Below, in pieces: positions 26,718 to 36,736 of a stretch of 64,000 nt of DNA. Numbering within the stretch: position 1 is the stretch's first letter; each line of letters opens with the position of its first letter. Location: contig OZ243951.1 in NCBI GenBank assembly GCA_965214565.1, positions 620,001-684,000 of the forward strand. Reading direction: 5' to 3'. Position numbers and translations under genes: made by a program. Below the pieces are notes generated by a model that had not been told where the DNA came from, did not search any database, and was given only the letters and a program-made list of their open reading frames with translations. This stretch comes from VXYK01 sp965214565 (lineage in GTDB: Bacteria; Actinomycetota; Acidimicrobiia; Acidimicrobiales; Aldehydirespiratoraceae).

Positions 26718-27320
26718 ATGAGCGTAGAAACACCCAAAGCAGTGCTGAGCGCTGACGCAATCGTGGGTGAGGCGCTCGCAATGGTGCGAACCTCGGGGCT
26801 TCAAGCACTGTCAATGCGCACACTTGGGGCACGCATGGGTGTGACCGCCCCGGCGTTCTACGCCTATTTCAGTTCCCGCGACGAGCTGTTGCGGGCCTGC
26901 GCACAGGTCGGCTACGACGAACTCGCCACCCGGTTCGCCGCGGTTCCAACCGGCAGGACCATTGAGATGCTCCGCCGATCGAGCTTGGCCTATGTGCAGA
27001 TGTCGATCGACGAGCCGCAACTGTTCGAGCTCATGTTCCTTTACAGCCCCGACTCCCTCGGAGTCGGCAGCGTCATCGAACACAGTGGAGCCACAGCTGT
27101 GTTCGATGCAATGGTCGACCAACTACGCCAGGCGATCACTGAGGGCGATCTGGAACCTGCCGAACCGCTCGACTACGCGATGGCACTGTGGGCAGCCGTG
27201 CACGGTGTCGCCACAGTTGCCGGCATGACCCCTGGTCTCGATGCGAAAGGCCTCGTCGAACGTGTTTTCGACGGACTCATCGCCGGATGGTCACCCCGAC
27301 CCGATCGGAACGAACTGTAG
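26718..27320 (+). CDS. TetR-family transcriptional regulator
   Basis: A 200-residue repressor-type regulator. The N-terminal HTH at ~15-60 reads VGEALAMVRTSGLQALSMRTLGARMGV in part, ending APAFYAYFSSRDELL. The C-terminal ligand domain is of the WHG/TetR_C type (YVQMSIDEPQLFELMFLYSP, then AAVHGVATV). ATG 26718 is chosen because upstream in-frame codons overlap livHM. Being 10 bases downstream of livHM and in the same direction, it probably controls the importer/oxygenase region in response to the substrate or a CoA-type product (inference). Confidence 0.85.
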   Translation: MSVETPKAVLSADAIVGEALAMVRTSGLQALSMRTLGARMGVTAPAFYAYFSSRDELLRACAQVGYDELATRFAAVPTGRTIEMLRRSSLAYVQMSIDEPQLFELMFLYSPDSLGVGSVIEHSGATAVFDAMVDQLRQAITEGDLEPAEPLDYAMALWAAVHGVATVAGMTPGLDAKGLVERVFDGLIAGWSPRPDRNEL

Positions 27321-27507
27321 TATCGAGGTGCAACACTCCGACTGCGGCGGCGGTGGAGCACACCTCCTCCCCCAAAGGATGCGCACCACCGCCCCGCGCT
27401 CACGGGACCCGTGGGCCCCAGAACTCGCAGACCAAACCGACGTGTGACGGATGCAACATGTTGGGCCACAATGGCCCCATCGTCAAGCGAGATCGCGCGC
27501 GCCGATG

Positions 27508-28704
27508 TCAGGCGAGGTTATTGAGGTCGACGAGACGACACGAAACCTCGGGTTCAGTCGCTGGTCTCACGAAGCGAGCACCCATCACACCGTGGTCGTG
27601 GGTGACCGGTTCGATCCAGTTGGGGACGCCGGGATCGGAATGGGCGACGACAATGCGCACGATGGAACCGTCGCGCACTGCGTTCTCCTTGTCGATGTAC
27701 CCCTCACCGGTCGCGTAGTTGGCGAGATTCTCCATCCAGTGATTGCACAACTGGAAGTTCCAATGCTGTGTCTGCGGTTCATCGAACTCGATGACGAGAG
27801 CCTTCCCCTGCGGGACTCGCCAATAGCCGAACTCGAAGATGCGGTCGTCGGGGGAGCCGCCGATGCGCTCGTACCACTCCTTGGTGTAATGGGTCTGGTT
27901 CTCGCGAGTGAGCAGGTCACGGGTCCATCCGCCGTAGTCGGATTGCAATCCCAAGACGAGTTGAGCCGCAACGGCGAGCCGCACGGCCATGTCCTCAGGC
28001 TCGGGAGTGAGCGGTCGGGGGTGCTCGTCGAGGCATTGGATCTGCAGACGTGGCCGCGTCTGGGTCGTCCGGTCCTCGTAGACCACCCGGCCCATCAGTT
28101 CACGGGTGGTCGGTGCCATCGACATCCAAGCCGACCCGTCCGTGGGTTCTTCGACCGACAAGACGAAATCGACGGTGCCGTCTGCGTCGGCGAAGTCGCT
28201 CAGATACGCGGTGTGGGGGGTGAGCGCCATGTTGGGGTTGAAGACCTCCAGTTGGTCTTCGGCATCAAGACCGATGGCCGTTGCCCCGACATCTTCCGGC
28301 ACCGGCGGACTCCATGCCGACAAATGGGTGTAGACATCTCCCGCCGTGCCCGTTATCCGGTAGCGGTACTGAGGGTTGACGGCTTGGACGATGTGGTCCT
28401 GGTTGGGTGACTGCACGCCCATGCCTCCCTGCATGGGCGGCGGAATGATCCCAATTCGTTGCGGTCTGGTTCCGGGAGTCCTTTGTTCGATCACTCGGGC
28501 GTTGGCCATCAACATCATCCGGGTCAGGTATCGAAATCCCTCGACTCGATCCTGCGGGTCGCCATCGGGGGTCTCCCTCACAACGATCCTGCCTGCAGCC
28601 TTCAGCGTGTCGCAGAAATCCTCCCACGCCCGTCCGTCGAGCAATCTTGCTCTGCGCTCATCGTCTATCTCACTCACTCTTGCCCCCGGCCGCTGATGGT
28701 TCAT
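27508..28704 (-). CDS. DUF1214 domain protein (copy 2)
   Basis: A 398-residue homologue of the protein at 14938-16044: AWEDFCDTLKAAGRIV, VEGFRYLTRM, QTQHWNFQLCNHWMENL, then DGSIVRIVVAHSDPG and NWIEPVTHDHGVMGARF. There is no signal peptide. It converges on the TetR gene, with an ~190-base gap holding only a GC-rich palindromic patch. Its role is unknown; placement beside a HAAT importer and oxygenase suggests it acts on a hydrophobic metabolite. The two copies are diverged at most positions outside the conserved blocks, so the duplication is old. Confidence 0.8.
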   Translation of the reverse strand: MNHQRPGARVSEIDDERRARLLDGRAWEDFCDTLKAAGRIVVRETPDGDPQDRVEGFRYLTRMMLMANARVIEQRTPGTRPQRIGIIPPPMQGGMGVQSPNQDHIVQAVNPQYRYRITGTAGDVYTHLSAWSPPVPEDVGATAIGLDAEDQLEVFNPNMALTPHTAYLSDFADADGTVDFVLSVEEPTDGSAWMSMAPTTRELMGRVVYEDRTTQTRPRLQIQCLDEHPRPLTPEPEDMAVRLAVAAQLVLGLQSDYGGWTRDLLTRENQTHYTKEWYERIGGSPDDRIFEFGYWRVPQGKALVIEFDEPQTQHWNFQLCNHWMENLANYATGEGYIDKENAVRDGSIVRIVVAHSDPGVPNWIEPVTHDHGVMGARFVRPATEPEVSCRLVDLNNLA

Positions 28705-28909
28705 GTCTCACTGCGCCAGAGCATCGCGGAGAAACCGGCACGGCGACAAAACCGCCCGAACCCTGCTCGTGGCACGACCTTGGCCAACAGCGGTGAACTC
28801 GAGCTGTGATCACTCGACTGATTGCGGGCGCTCTCCCGAACTGGCCAGTTGGGGCTCGTCCGTTTCCGCCACATCTGTCGCCCACGCGACAGCGCTGTAG
28901 TGTGGGTTT

Positions 28910-29338
28910 GTGGGACCGTGGTTACTGGCGATCGCGATGGCCTTGGCGCATGGGCTGCTGGCCGTCTTCCTGGTCTTCGGTGCACCGGTAGCAGCACGCA
29001 AACCCTTGGTGATGCGCTGGTACCTCGCCATGCTGGTGCCGACCGCCGCGGTGAACATCTTGTCGATGCCGTGTCCGTTGACGGTCTGGGAGAAGTACTT
29101 CTGGCGCCACGCCGGCGAGACCCCCTACCGGGGAGGTTTCATCTCGCACTATTTCGTGGAGCCCTTCCACTCCCCCGGCCTGACCTCCGGAGGCGAGACC
29201 GCTCTCCTGATCGCAATGGTGCTCTGGTGTCTCCCCTGGCTCGCATACTCCGCGGTGAACCGCCTGCGTCGGCCAAGCAACTCAGCGACAAACGAGCCAG
29301 ACACCAACGCTGAGGTCCTCGAAGCCAGCAATCACTGA
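28910..29338 (+). CDS. DUF2784-type small membrane protein
   Basis: A 142-residue protein with about four hydrophobic stretches, at ~3-25, ~38-52, a middle amphipathic region and ~97-115. The family pattern PCPLTVWEKYFWRHAGETPYRGGFISHY (given here only as a landmark around residues 54-82) is recognisable. It is an inner-membrane protein of unknown function. GTG 28910 is the start. It ends seven bases inside the convergent S9 peptidase gene. Confidence 0.7.
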   Translation: MGPWLLAIAMALAHGLLAVFLVFGAPVAARKPLVMRWYLAMLVPTAAVNILSMPCPLTVWEKYFWRHAGETPYRGGFISHYFVEPFHSPGLTSGGETALLIAMVLWCLPWLAYSAVNRLRRPSNSATNEPDTNAEVLEASNH

Positions 29339-31566
29339 GACTCACCCAAGCCCCACCCAACAGGTCGTTCGGGCATGAATCGCTCCGACAGGGCGTTGCG
29401 CAGGAAGGCGAGTTGGAGGTTCATCAGGTTCTCGGCTACTTCTTCCTGGGGGGTCATGTGGGTGACGCCAGACAGGGGGAGCACGGTGTGGGGGCGACCG
29501 GCTTCCAGCAGGGCGCGGGACAGTCGCAGGGTGTGGGCGGCGACCACATTGTCGTCGGCCAGGCCGTGGATCAGCAGCAGCGGCGGGACCCCATTCGCAT
29601 CGTTGACCTGTGCGGCGTCGAAGAGGACGTTGCTGCACTCGTAGTTCTCAGGTTCAGTCGCGGGTTGACCCAGATAGCGCTCCGTGTAATGGGTGTCGTA
29701 CAGCCGCCAGTCAGTCACCGGTGCGCCCGCGACAGCTGCGTGGAACACATCGGGACGGCGCAGCACGGCCAACGCCGCCAGATAGCCACCGAACGACCAA
29801 CCCCGAATCGCCACGCGGTCGAGGTCGAGACGGGGATTCAACTCGGCCATCGCCTTCAGTGCGTCGATCTGATCGTCGAGCACCGGGCCCGCCAGATCGC
29901 CTCGCACCTCTCGCTCAAAGGTCGGTCCCCGACCCGGCGTGCCGCGGCCATCGGTCACAAGCACGGCGAAGCCCTGATCCGCGAACCATTGCGAAACGTA
30001 GAACAGCGACCGAGCCTGCTGCACCCGCTGCGCGTGGGGGCCACCGTAGGGGTCGAGCAGCACCGGCAATTTCGTATCCGATTCCGCTTCTGAACACTCG
30101 TTCGGCAACAGCAGGGCAGCCGCCAGTTCACGTTCACCGAGACGGTGCAATGAAACATTGAGATCGATATCAGGCGCCTCGCTACGGCTGGCGATCCGCG
30201 ACACAGCACGCCCGCGATGACGAACCTCGACCCCTACACCATGATGGGCCGGACCGCGGTTCACCCGCACCTCGGTCGCACCGCCGACCACCGCGCCCTT
30301 GATGCCCGGTGTGTTGTCCCACCAGCGAAGTTCGCCGTTCCAGCCGACCGTCGCAACCTGAACGGAAGTCGGCTCCCGACAAGCTGTGATCACGATGCCT
30401 TCGTCGCCGACATCGATCACGCTTCGCACCTGCACCCCGTCGCCGGTCAACGCCGCGCCGTCGACACACAGACGCCGAGCCGGCGCCCGATCCTCAACCG
30501 TGACGAGCCGCTCGCTGTGGAGCACGGGAGTTCCGGCGATCAACTCAACCCAATGCTCATCGACCACCTGGTGGCGCAGGGAGCACTCCCCGGTGAGCGG
30601 GTCAGCGTCCAGCACGCCGAGAATGCGCTGATCTCGGCTCTGCACGGTCAGCAGGATGCCGCTATCGGTCCAATCCGCTCTTGCCAGATACTCCCAGAGT
30701 GTGTTGCCTTCACCAGGCACAATCTGAACCGCGGAAACACCCGACACACTGCTATCACCGGGCACAACCTGAGCCTGGCGGGGTCTCCAGTTCACGTCGA
30801 CGCGGCTGTTGTCGAGACCGATAATGGCCAGAGCCACGTCGGCGTTGGCGCTACCGGCTGCCGGGTAGCGAACCTGTGTCGGCGACTCCTGCGGGTTGAC
30901 CGGCGCGCTGATCCACCAGGTATCGACCGGTGCCACGTCAACTCTCTGGACCAACAGCGCATCGCTGGCCGGCCCCCACCAGAACCCCCGAGTTCTGCCC
31001 ATCTCCTCAGCCGCGACGAACTCCGCCGATCCCCACGAAACTGTCTCATCCGGTTCGCCGATCAGCAGACGGTCTCCCGTGTCGGTCACCATCCGAAGAT
31101 CACTACCCGCTACATAGGCAACCTTTGTGGTGTCGGGCGAAAGCCTCGGATCGAAAGCACCTCCGGCGGTGTCGAGCACGCTCACCTCGCCACTGAGCAG
31201 ATCCACACGAGCAATCTGCGATCCGACAGCAAAGACCGCGACCGTCAGATCGCGGTCGGCATCATAGGAAACGATTCCTTCGGCTGATTCCCGGGCGCGC
31301 TCGCGACGAACCCGTTCCGCGGCGGGGAGATCAGATCGATCCGAGCCGAACTCAGCAGCGTCAACCACGACTCGCTCGGTGCCGTTCGCCACATCGAGCA
31401 TCCACAGTGAATTGACCGAGTCGGTCGGTCCGCTCGAACGCAGAAAGACGACCCGCTCACCATCGGAAGAGACCCGGATGTTGCGGGGAGCTCCGAGCGT
31501 GAAACCCCGAGTCAGCGCATGGCGTCGAGGAAAGGACCCTTGGCCGGTTACCGGTGTTGAACTCAC
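29332..31566 (-). CDS. S9 family peptidase (dipeptidyl-peptidase IV-like)
   Basis: A 744-residue cytoplasmic serine peptidase with an N-terminal propeller (DPPIV_N, ~25-500) and a C-terminal alpha/beta hydrolase. The catalytic Ser is in RGWSFGGYLAA (~residue 590), Asp in HGLADDNV (~668) and His in SGVTHMTPQEE (~702). DPYGGPHAQRV leads into the hydrolase domain. GTG 31566 is chosen because AAGGA lies seven bases upstream; the longer frame to 31599 lacks a site. It removes N-terminal dipeptides, typically X-Pro. No export signal is seen. It is divergent from the Gfo/Idh gene, with only 44 bases between starts. Confidence 0.9.
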   Translation of the reverse strand: MSSTPVTGQGSFPRRHALTRGFTLGAPRNIRVSSDGERVVFLRSSGPTDSVNSLWMLDVANGTERVVVDAAEFGSDRSDLPAAERVRRERARESAEGIVSYDADRDLTVAVFAVGSQIARVDLLSGEVSVLDTAGGAFDPRLSPDTTKVAYVAGSDLRMVTDTGDRLLIGEPDETVSWGSAEFVAAEEMGRTRGFWWGPASDALLVQRVDVAPVDTWWISAPVNPQESPTQVRYPAAGSANADVALAIIGLDNSRVDVNWRPRQAQVVPGDSSVSGVSAVQIVPGEGNTLWEYLARADWTDSGILLTVQSRDQRILGVLDADPLTGECSLRHQVVDEHWVELIAGTPVLHSERLVTVEDRAPARRLCVDGAALTGDGVQVRSVIDVGDEGIVITACREPTSVQVATVGWNGELRWWDNTPGIKGAVVGGATEVRVNRGPAHHGVGVEVRHRGRAVSRIASRSEAPDIDLNVSLHRLGERELAAALLLPNECSEAESDTKLPVLLDPYGGPHAQRVQQARSLFYVSQWFADQGFAVLVTDGRGTPGRGPTFEREVRGDLAGPVLDDQIDALKAMAELNPRLDLDRVAIRGWSFGGYLAALAVLRRPDVFHAAVAGAPVTDWRLYDTHYTERYLGQPATEPENYECSNVLFDAAQVNDANGVPPLLLIHGLADDNVVAAHTLRLSRALLEAGRPHTVLPLSGVTHMTPQEEVAENLMNLQLAFLRNALSERFMPERPVGWGLGESQ

Positions 31567-31610
31567 CTGCGTATCCTTGCGGATGCAGACGCCAATCACA
31601 CGGAGACATC

Positions 31611-32594
31611 ATGGAGCAACACCAAGGAACAGTCCGCTGGGGCATCTCATCCACCGGCAGTATCGCCGCCCAGTTCGCTGACGCGTTCAGCAGAGCCGAG
31701 GGCGGGAGGCTTGTGGCCGTCGGTTCAAGAACGCAGGACAATGCCTCGCAGTTCGCGGCCACCCATCAAATCCCCCGCGCACACCGCAGCAACGCCGACC
31801 TTGCAGCGGACCCCGAAGTCGACGTCGTCTATGTGGCCAGCGTGCAACCGAGCCATGTACACGACACCGTCATGTTCCTCGAAGCAGGCAAGCACGTGCT
31901 TGTTGAGAAGCCGATCGCCCTCAACGTCGCTGAGGTCGATCGCATGACCGCAGCCGCACAGGCAAACGACCGTTTTTTGATGGAAGCAATGTGGATGCGT
32001 TTCAACCCCGCGCACATCGAGGCAGTCAAGCGAATCAAAGACGGCGCCATAGGCGAGGTCCGGCGCATCCACGCCGACTTCTCGTTCGCCATGCCCTACG
32101 ACCCCGCCCACCGGCTCTGGAACCTCGACACCGGCGGCGGCGCGCTCTTGGACCTCGGCGTCTACCCGCTCACGTTCGCCTGGTGGATCCTCGGCGAACC
32201 CGCCTCGATCACCGCGGCAGGGCTCGTCGCCGACAGCGGCGTCGACGCGGAGACGACACTGTTGTGCAGCTGGGACAATGGAGCCACAGCGACTCTGACA
32301 TGCGGTATCGATGTGCCCGGAACCCTCACCGCACGGGTTGAGGGGACGGACGGATTCGTCGAGTTCCCGACACCGGCACACGCCACCGACACCGTCACTG
32401 TGCAGAGCGGGCACGAGCGTGAGGAGATCAAGGAAACACCTCCGTCGTTGCACTATCAGACAGCCGAAGTCCACCGTTGCCTCGCCGCCGGTGAACAACA
32501 GAGCCCACAGATGCCCTGGGCCACCAGCCGCGCAATGATCGCCGCTTGCGACGGGGTGCGCTCCCAACTCGGCGTCCGCTACCCGAGCGACTGA
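31611..32594 (+). CDS. Gfo/Idh/MocA family NAD(P)-dependent oxidoreductase
   Basis: A 327-residue enzyme. The Rossmann start VRWGISSTGSIAAQFADA and the family motif VLVEKPIALN are at ~95-104, followed by the C-terminal alpha/beta domain (TGGGALLDLGVYPL). ATG 31611 has CGGAGA just upstream. Members oxidise or reduce sugars, inositols, trans-dihydrodiols and similar hydroxyl compounds; the substrate here cannot be told. The 3' end overlaps the convergent FtsK-type gene by 16 bases. Confidence 0.9.
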   Translation: MEQHQGTVRWGISSTGSIAAQFADAFSRAEGGRLVAVGSRTQDNASQFAATHQIPRAHRSNADLAADPEVDVVYVASVQPSHVHDTVMFLEAGKHVLVEKPIALNVAEVDRMTAAAQANDRFLMEAMWMRFNPAHIEAVKRIKDGAIGEVRRIHADFSFAMPYDPAHRLWNLDTGGGALLDLGVYPLTFAWWILGEPASITAAGLVADSGVDAETTLLCSWDNGATATLTCGIDVPGTLTARVEGTDGFVEFPTPAHATDTVTVQSGHEREEIKETPPSLHYQTAEVHRCLAAGEQQSPQMPWATSRAMIAACDGVRSQLGVRYPSD

Positions 32595-35500
32595 GGACTT
32601 CCGGCGTATACCACCTGGATCACTTCGAACTCAGAATCCGCAATCATTACGCCTCGGCCTGCAATGTTGGGAAGTTCGAGCCGCGCGGGGAGGGAAGCAC
32701 CGAGGAGGTCACCGTCGATCGGGTCGGGTTTCAACAAGATCCCGACCCTTGACGAACGGATCTCAGCGGCCCAATGGCCGTATGCCGACCGATATCGGTC
32801 TGGCCGCGCAGATGCCACAATGTGAACTCCGGGCGGCGGCGAGGCCACCAGAGCCGCGAGATGACCATCGGGGTCGGCGACGTTCAGACAATCATCGATC
32901 AACACGATCATCGGACCCGACGAAACCACCTCGCTCAAGGATTCGAGCCCGAGAAGGTCGCGCCCCACACGAGCAGCGAGTTCGTTCTCTGACTGTGACC
33001 CCTCGCCGACAATCACACAGCGCTCACCACAGACCGCGGCAATCGCTGCCAGCGCGTTGGTCCGCCCAGAACGCGCAGGACCCAGAATCAACGCGTGTTC
33101 GCCACGATGAAGCCGCAACGGACTCAAGTCGAGGTCACGGTCCCCTACCGCCACAAGCAGATCAGTAGTGGCCGCCCCAACCTCGCCAGCTGCTCCAGCA
33201 TCGCTCGCGACAACCACCGAAGCGAGCACTCCAACCTCATGGGGCGCGACAGAGGGAGGCGCGCAATCCTTACGAGCCAGCACAGACGCCGAAAGGCTGG
33301 GCGCATCCAAAATCACCTGGGCAACCGTGTGATCACAGGCGCGCAGCACTCGTCCACTCGGGAACGCTTCCGTCGATTCCTTGACCCCGAACCGCAGCGC
33401 ATCAGAGGGGTCCCCCACCCGGTGAATCAGAACCATGCCGACAGTTGCAGCCATCGCCGGAGGCAGGTCGGCCCCACGGCGAAGCGAAACGGCCACCGTC
33501 ACCCCGACGGAGGGCCCGTCAGCCCAGATACGTTCCAGCGCTTCATGTACCGCCTGCTCCCGAACCGGGTCGTGGGCTCGATTCAGGCCACCCAGATCGT
33601 CGATCACCAACAGAATCCGCCCCGCCACCTGCTCGTCAGCACGGCGGCGCACGATCTCTTCGTCCAACCAGCGAAGCAACCGCACACGCAGTTCCTTGGC
33701 GGTGGGAACAACAACGGTTCCACAATGCGCCAGAGCGGCCAGCGGGCTGAGTCCGCCAGAATCATGGTCAATGACATACACATTGGGAGCTTCGTCTCCG
33801 GCGCAACGAGTCACCTCCAACGCCGCGGTCCCGAGCGTGGTCGTAGCGCCCGCACCCGGAGCGGCAACCACCACCAAATGACCATCATCGAGGGTCCAGC
33901 CAGACACCGACTGTCGCTGCTGATCGGGCTCGTCCACCAACAGCCAACCCGACGGTTCGCACCCGTCGGCCACGTCGCTGAGCTCCGCCCGGCAGACGTC
34001 GCTCGGCAGCGCAGGAGGCCATGGTGAACGCGGTGCCACACCTCCAGCACGGGCGTGCGCAGCACGGACAGTCTCTACCAATCGTTCCAGGTCAGTCGGA
34101 CCGCCGAGTTCGTCCAATACCTCCTCACCACCGCGCACACAGACACTGGCCTCTCTTGTCGAACGCCCGGTCGACAACGCCGACTGAAACGGGATGACCT
34201 CACCGGGGCCGAATCGGGCAATCGCTCTGCCGGGCCGACTGCGGGGTATTCCAGCCGCGTCAGTGGCATCAATGATGTCAACCGATTCGCGGGGATCGCT
34301 GACGCGCAGCGCTATCCGGCAAGTTGCGTTGGCACGAATGTCGTCGGTCACCACACCCGCCGGCCGTTGCGTGGCGAGCACCATGTGGACGCCGAGGCTG
34401 CGGCCCCGCTGTGCAATGCCGACGAGCGAGTTCAAGAAATCGGGAAGGTCCGCTGCCAGCGAAGCAAACTCATCGACCACCACCAACAACCGCGGCAACG
34501 GCTCCCACGACGGCCGTTCTCCCTGAAACGCCGCGCTCCGAGACCGAAATGCGGTTATGTCCTCAGCCCCAACCTCGCGTAAGCGATGCTCCCGGTAACG
34601 CAGCTCAGCTTCCAGACAGCGCAGAGCGCGGGCACCGAGCTGCTCGTCGAGATCAGTTACCAGCCCGGCCACATGAGGCAGTTCGGCACAACAGTCGAAC
34701 GCTGCGCCGCCCTTGTAGTCCACCAGCACCATCGCCAAGTGGTCCGGATCGGCCAGAGCCGCGAGGCCCGCGACAAGCGACCGGAGCAACTCCGACTTTC
34801 CCGAACCGGTCGTGCCCCCGACCAGCACATGAGGACCGTCAGCGATCAGATCCAGCACCACCGGACCTTGCGCATCCGCACCGATCGGCACAGCCAGATC
34901 GGTAGTGCCGCTGCTGCGTCGCCAGTGGCGCAGAATCTCGTCGTGGTCATCGCCACTCACACCGAGCAACCCCAACAGACCGCACGCTACCGGAACCCCG
35001 GCACCGACCAGTGGCAGTTCAGGATCGTCAAGACGGGCCAATCGACGGGCGGCCCGCTGAGCCACCGAATCCTCAATGCCCCATCCCAGCACGCGTTGCC
35101 CACCGCCATGCCGACGGGGATCGACTATCTCCACGAGACCCGATCCATCCGCGGTCACCACCAGATCACAGCCCGCCGGAAGGCGGTGAGCGTCGTCGAC
35201 CAGGACGATCGCCGCGGTCCGCTCGCTGCTGAGAAGCCGACGACCGACCGTCGACCGGCCCTGGAACGGGTCTGCTCCGTCGATGACTGCGAGAATTGCA
35301 CGATCAGCAACCACCGCCAGCAGGGCATCGGCGGCACCGACCTCGACTGTTGAGACCACAGTCGCACCCCTCCGGGCCGTGACGTGATCAGCAGTATGGG
35401 GAAGCCAACGACACCAGTCCCAGACAGCCGTGTCATCGGCACCGACCGCCACCGCCAAGTCGGCTGGCCCGTGATGCACCGCTGCCTGCAGCACAAGAGC

Positions 35501-36688
35501 CCTCGCGATGGCAACCGCAGCGCCGCGCTCACCCACCAGACCGACGACTCTGCCCGGTGAGAGGGCCACCTCGACCGCGACGTCGCTCATCGGCGGCAGA
35601 CTCGCCAAGAGTGCCAAGGCGCTGTCGGCCGGTGGTTCGCCCCCGGCGGTGATGAGCGCCGGCGAGAACGCTTCGTCGACCATACCGATGGCAACACGGA
35701 AGGCATCGGCATGGCCTGGTCGACGCTCCCAACAATGCACCGAAGGACCCTCGGCCCGCCTCACAACCTCAGCAGGATCAGGATGCAATGCCCGCCGCCG
35801 CCCCATCTCCGCGACCCGACTCACCGGCAACGCCGCCGCCAAGCACGCCAACTGCTCGTCGAGTTCGGCCAGCGCGCGCCGATGATCTCGCCGATTACGC
35901 CGTCGACGCTCCCACCAGGTCCCGATCGTGATCACCGGCCCGAGCGCCGCGAAGACCGCGAACATCGGACTCAACAAAAGTGCGATCACCAGACCCGCGA
36001 TGATCGGCAGCACGATCCCCGCCACAGACAATGCCTCGTTCTTAGCCGGCTCGGGCGCTTCACAAGGCGCGTCGAGTCCGGGAGGATCCACATCAGGAAG
36101 CTGACGAGGCGGGCGGTTGAAAGGGATCGTGCCGCCAGAAGCACCCAGTGCGGAGGTGACCGCCACTGGTCGATCGTCTACGGCGGTGCGCACCGCCAAG
36201 CGGGTGGCGCCGACGCGCACAGTCCCGCCGACGGGAAGTGCCGCCCAGATGCCCGGAGGCACCGCATGTCCGTCAACGGAGGTGCCGTTGCGTGATCTGT
36301 GGTCGATGATCTCGTTGACCGAGATGCTGCAGTGACTTCCCGAGACGGCCGGGTCGTCAAGTTGCACTTCGGCACGGGGACCGCGCCCGACCAAGACCAT
36401 CCCCGATACAGGCAACGGGTAGGCCACACCGGCCCGGACGCCGCCGACAATGGCGAGCGTCCGGGCGGTGGGGGTGGCTGAGATCTGGTCCGGCGCTGTC
36501 TGCAACACCGAACCTTCACAGAGAGCAACAGACGACAATGGTGCGTCGAGGCTCAGAAGTTGTCCGTCAAGAATCGCAGGTCCAGAGACTCCAAGCGCGG
36601 ATAGCAGGTCTTCAACCGGTGCGTTCAGGTCGCCGATCTCAAGATCGGCTACACGTTCGCCGATTTCGGAACAGTGAACGATTCGCAC
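32579..36688 (-). CDS. FHA-domain FtsK/SpoIIIE ATPase, EccC/EssC-like type VII secretion motor
   Basis: A 1369-residue protein. Residues 1-75 are a ubiquitin-like/EssC-type N-terminus, ~78-166 an FHA domain (VLVGRGPRAEVQLDD, SGSHCSI, DHRSRNGTSVDG), ~220-258 a pair of transmembrane helices, then three FtsK/SpoIIIE modules. Module 1 has intact Walker A GGTTGSGKSELLRSL (~624) and Walker B LLVVVDEFASL (~737). Module 2 (AAPGAGATTTLG, ~943) and module 3 (LGPARSGRTNALA) have lost the Walker lysine, so only the first should hydrolyse ATP well. This is the EccC/EssC plan that drives export of WXG100 proteins; the FHA domain is as in Firmicutes EssC. The WXG100 gene lies 48 bases upstream in the same direction. 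No EccB, D, E or mycosin is in the window. Confidence 0.9.
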   Translation of the reverse strand: MRIVHCSEIGERVADLEIGDLNAPVEDLLSALGVSGPAILDGQLLSLDAPLSSVALCEGSVLQTAPDQISATPTARTLAIVGGVRAGVAYPLPVSGMVLVGRGPRAEVQLDDPAVSGSHCSISVNEIIDHRSRNGTSVDGHAVPPGIWAALPVGGTVRVGATRLAVRTAVDDRPVAVTSALGASGGTIPFNRPPRQLPDVDPPGLDAPCEAPEPAKNEALSVAGIVLPIIAGLVIALLLSPMFAVFAALGPVITIGTWWERRRRNRRDHRRALAELDEQLACLAAALPVSRVAEMGRRRALHPDPAEVVRRAEGPSVHCWERRPGHADAFRVAIGMVDEAFSPALITAGGEPPADSALALLASLPPMSDVAVEVALSPGRVVGLVGERGAAVAIARALVLQAAVHHGPADLAVAVGADDTAVWDWCRWLPHTADHVTARRGATVVSTVEVGAADALLAVVADRAILAVIDGADPFQGRSTVGRRLLSSERTAAIVLVDDAHRLPAGCDLVVTADGSGLVEIVDPRRHGGGQRVLGWGIEDSVAQRAARRLARLDDPELPLVGAGVPVACGLLGLLGVSGDDHDEILRHWRRSSGTTDLAVPIGADAQGPVVLDLIADGPHVLVGGTTGSGKSELLRSLVAGLAALADPDHLAMVLVDYKGGAAFDCCAELPHVAGLVTDLDEQLGARALRCLEAELRYREHRLREVGAEDITAFRSRSAAFQGERPSWEPLPRLLVVVDEFASLAADLPDFLNSLVGIAQRGRSLGVHMVLATQRPAGVVTDDIRANATCRIALRVSDPRESVDIIDATDAAGIPRSRPGRAIARFGPGEVIPFQSALSTGRSTREASVCVRGGEEVLDELGGPTDLERLVETVRAAHARAGGVAPRSPWPPALPSDVCRAELSDVADGCEPSGWLLVDEPDQQRQSVSGWTLDDGHLVVVAAPGAGATTTLGTAALEVTRCAGDEAPNVYVIDHDSGGLSPLAALAHCGTVVVPTAKELRVRLLRWLDEEIVRRRADEQVAGRILLVIDDLGGLNRAHDPVREQAVHEALERIWADGPSVGVTVAVSLRRGADLPPAMAATVGMVLIHRVGDPSDALRFGVKESTEAFPSGRVLRACDHTVAQVILDAPSLSASVLARKDCAPPSVAPHEVGVLASVVVASDAGAAGEVGAATTDLLVAVGDRDLDLSPLRLHRGEHALILGPARSGRTNALAAIAAVCGERCVIVGEGSQSENELAARVGRDLLGLESLSEVVSSGPMIVLIDDCLNVADPDGHLAALVASPPPGVHIVASARPDRYRSAYGHWAAEIRSSRVGILLKPDPIDGDLLGASLPARLELPNIAGRGVMIADSEFEVIQVVYAGSPQSLG

Positions 36689-36736
36689 ATCGAGCCTCCC
36701 GTGCAGACAGTCGAGCCAACCAGACCCTCCTCCGAC

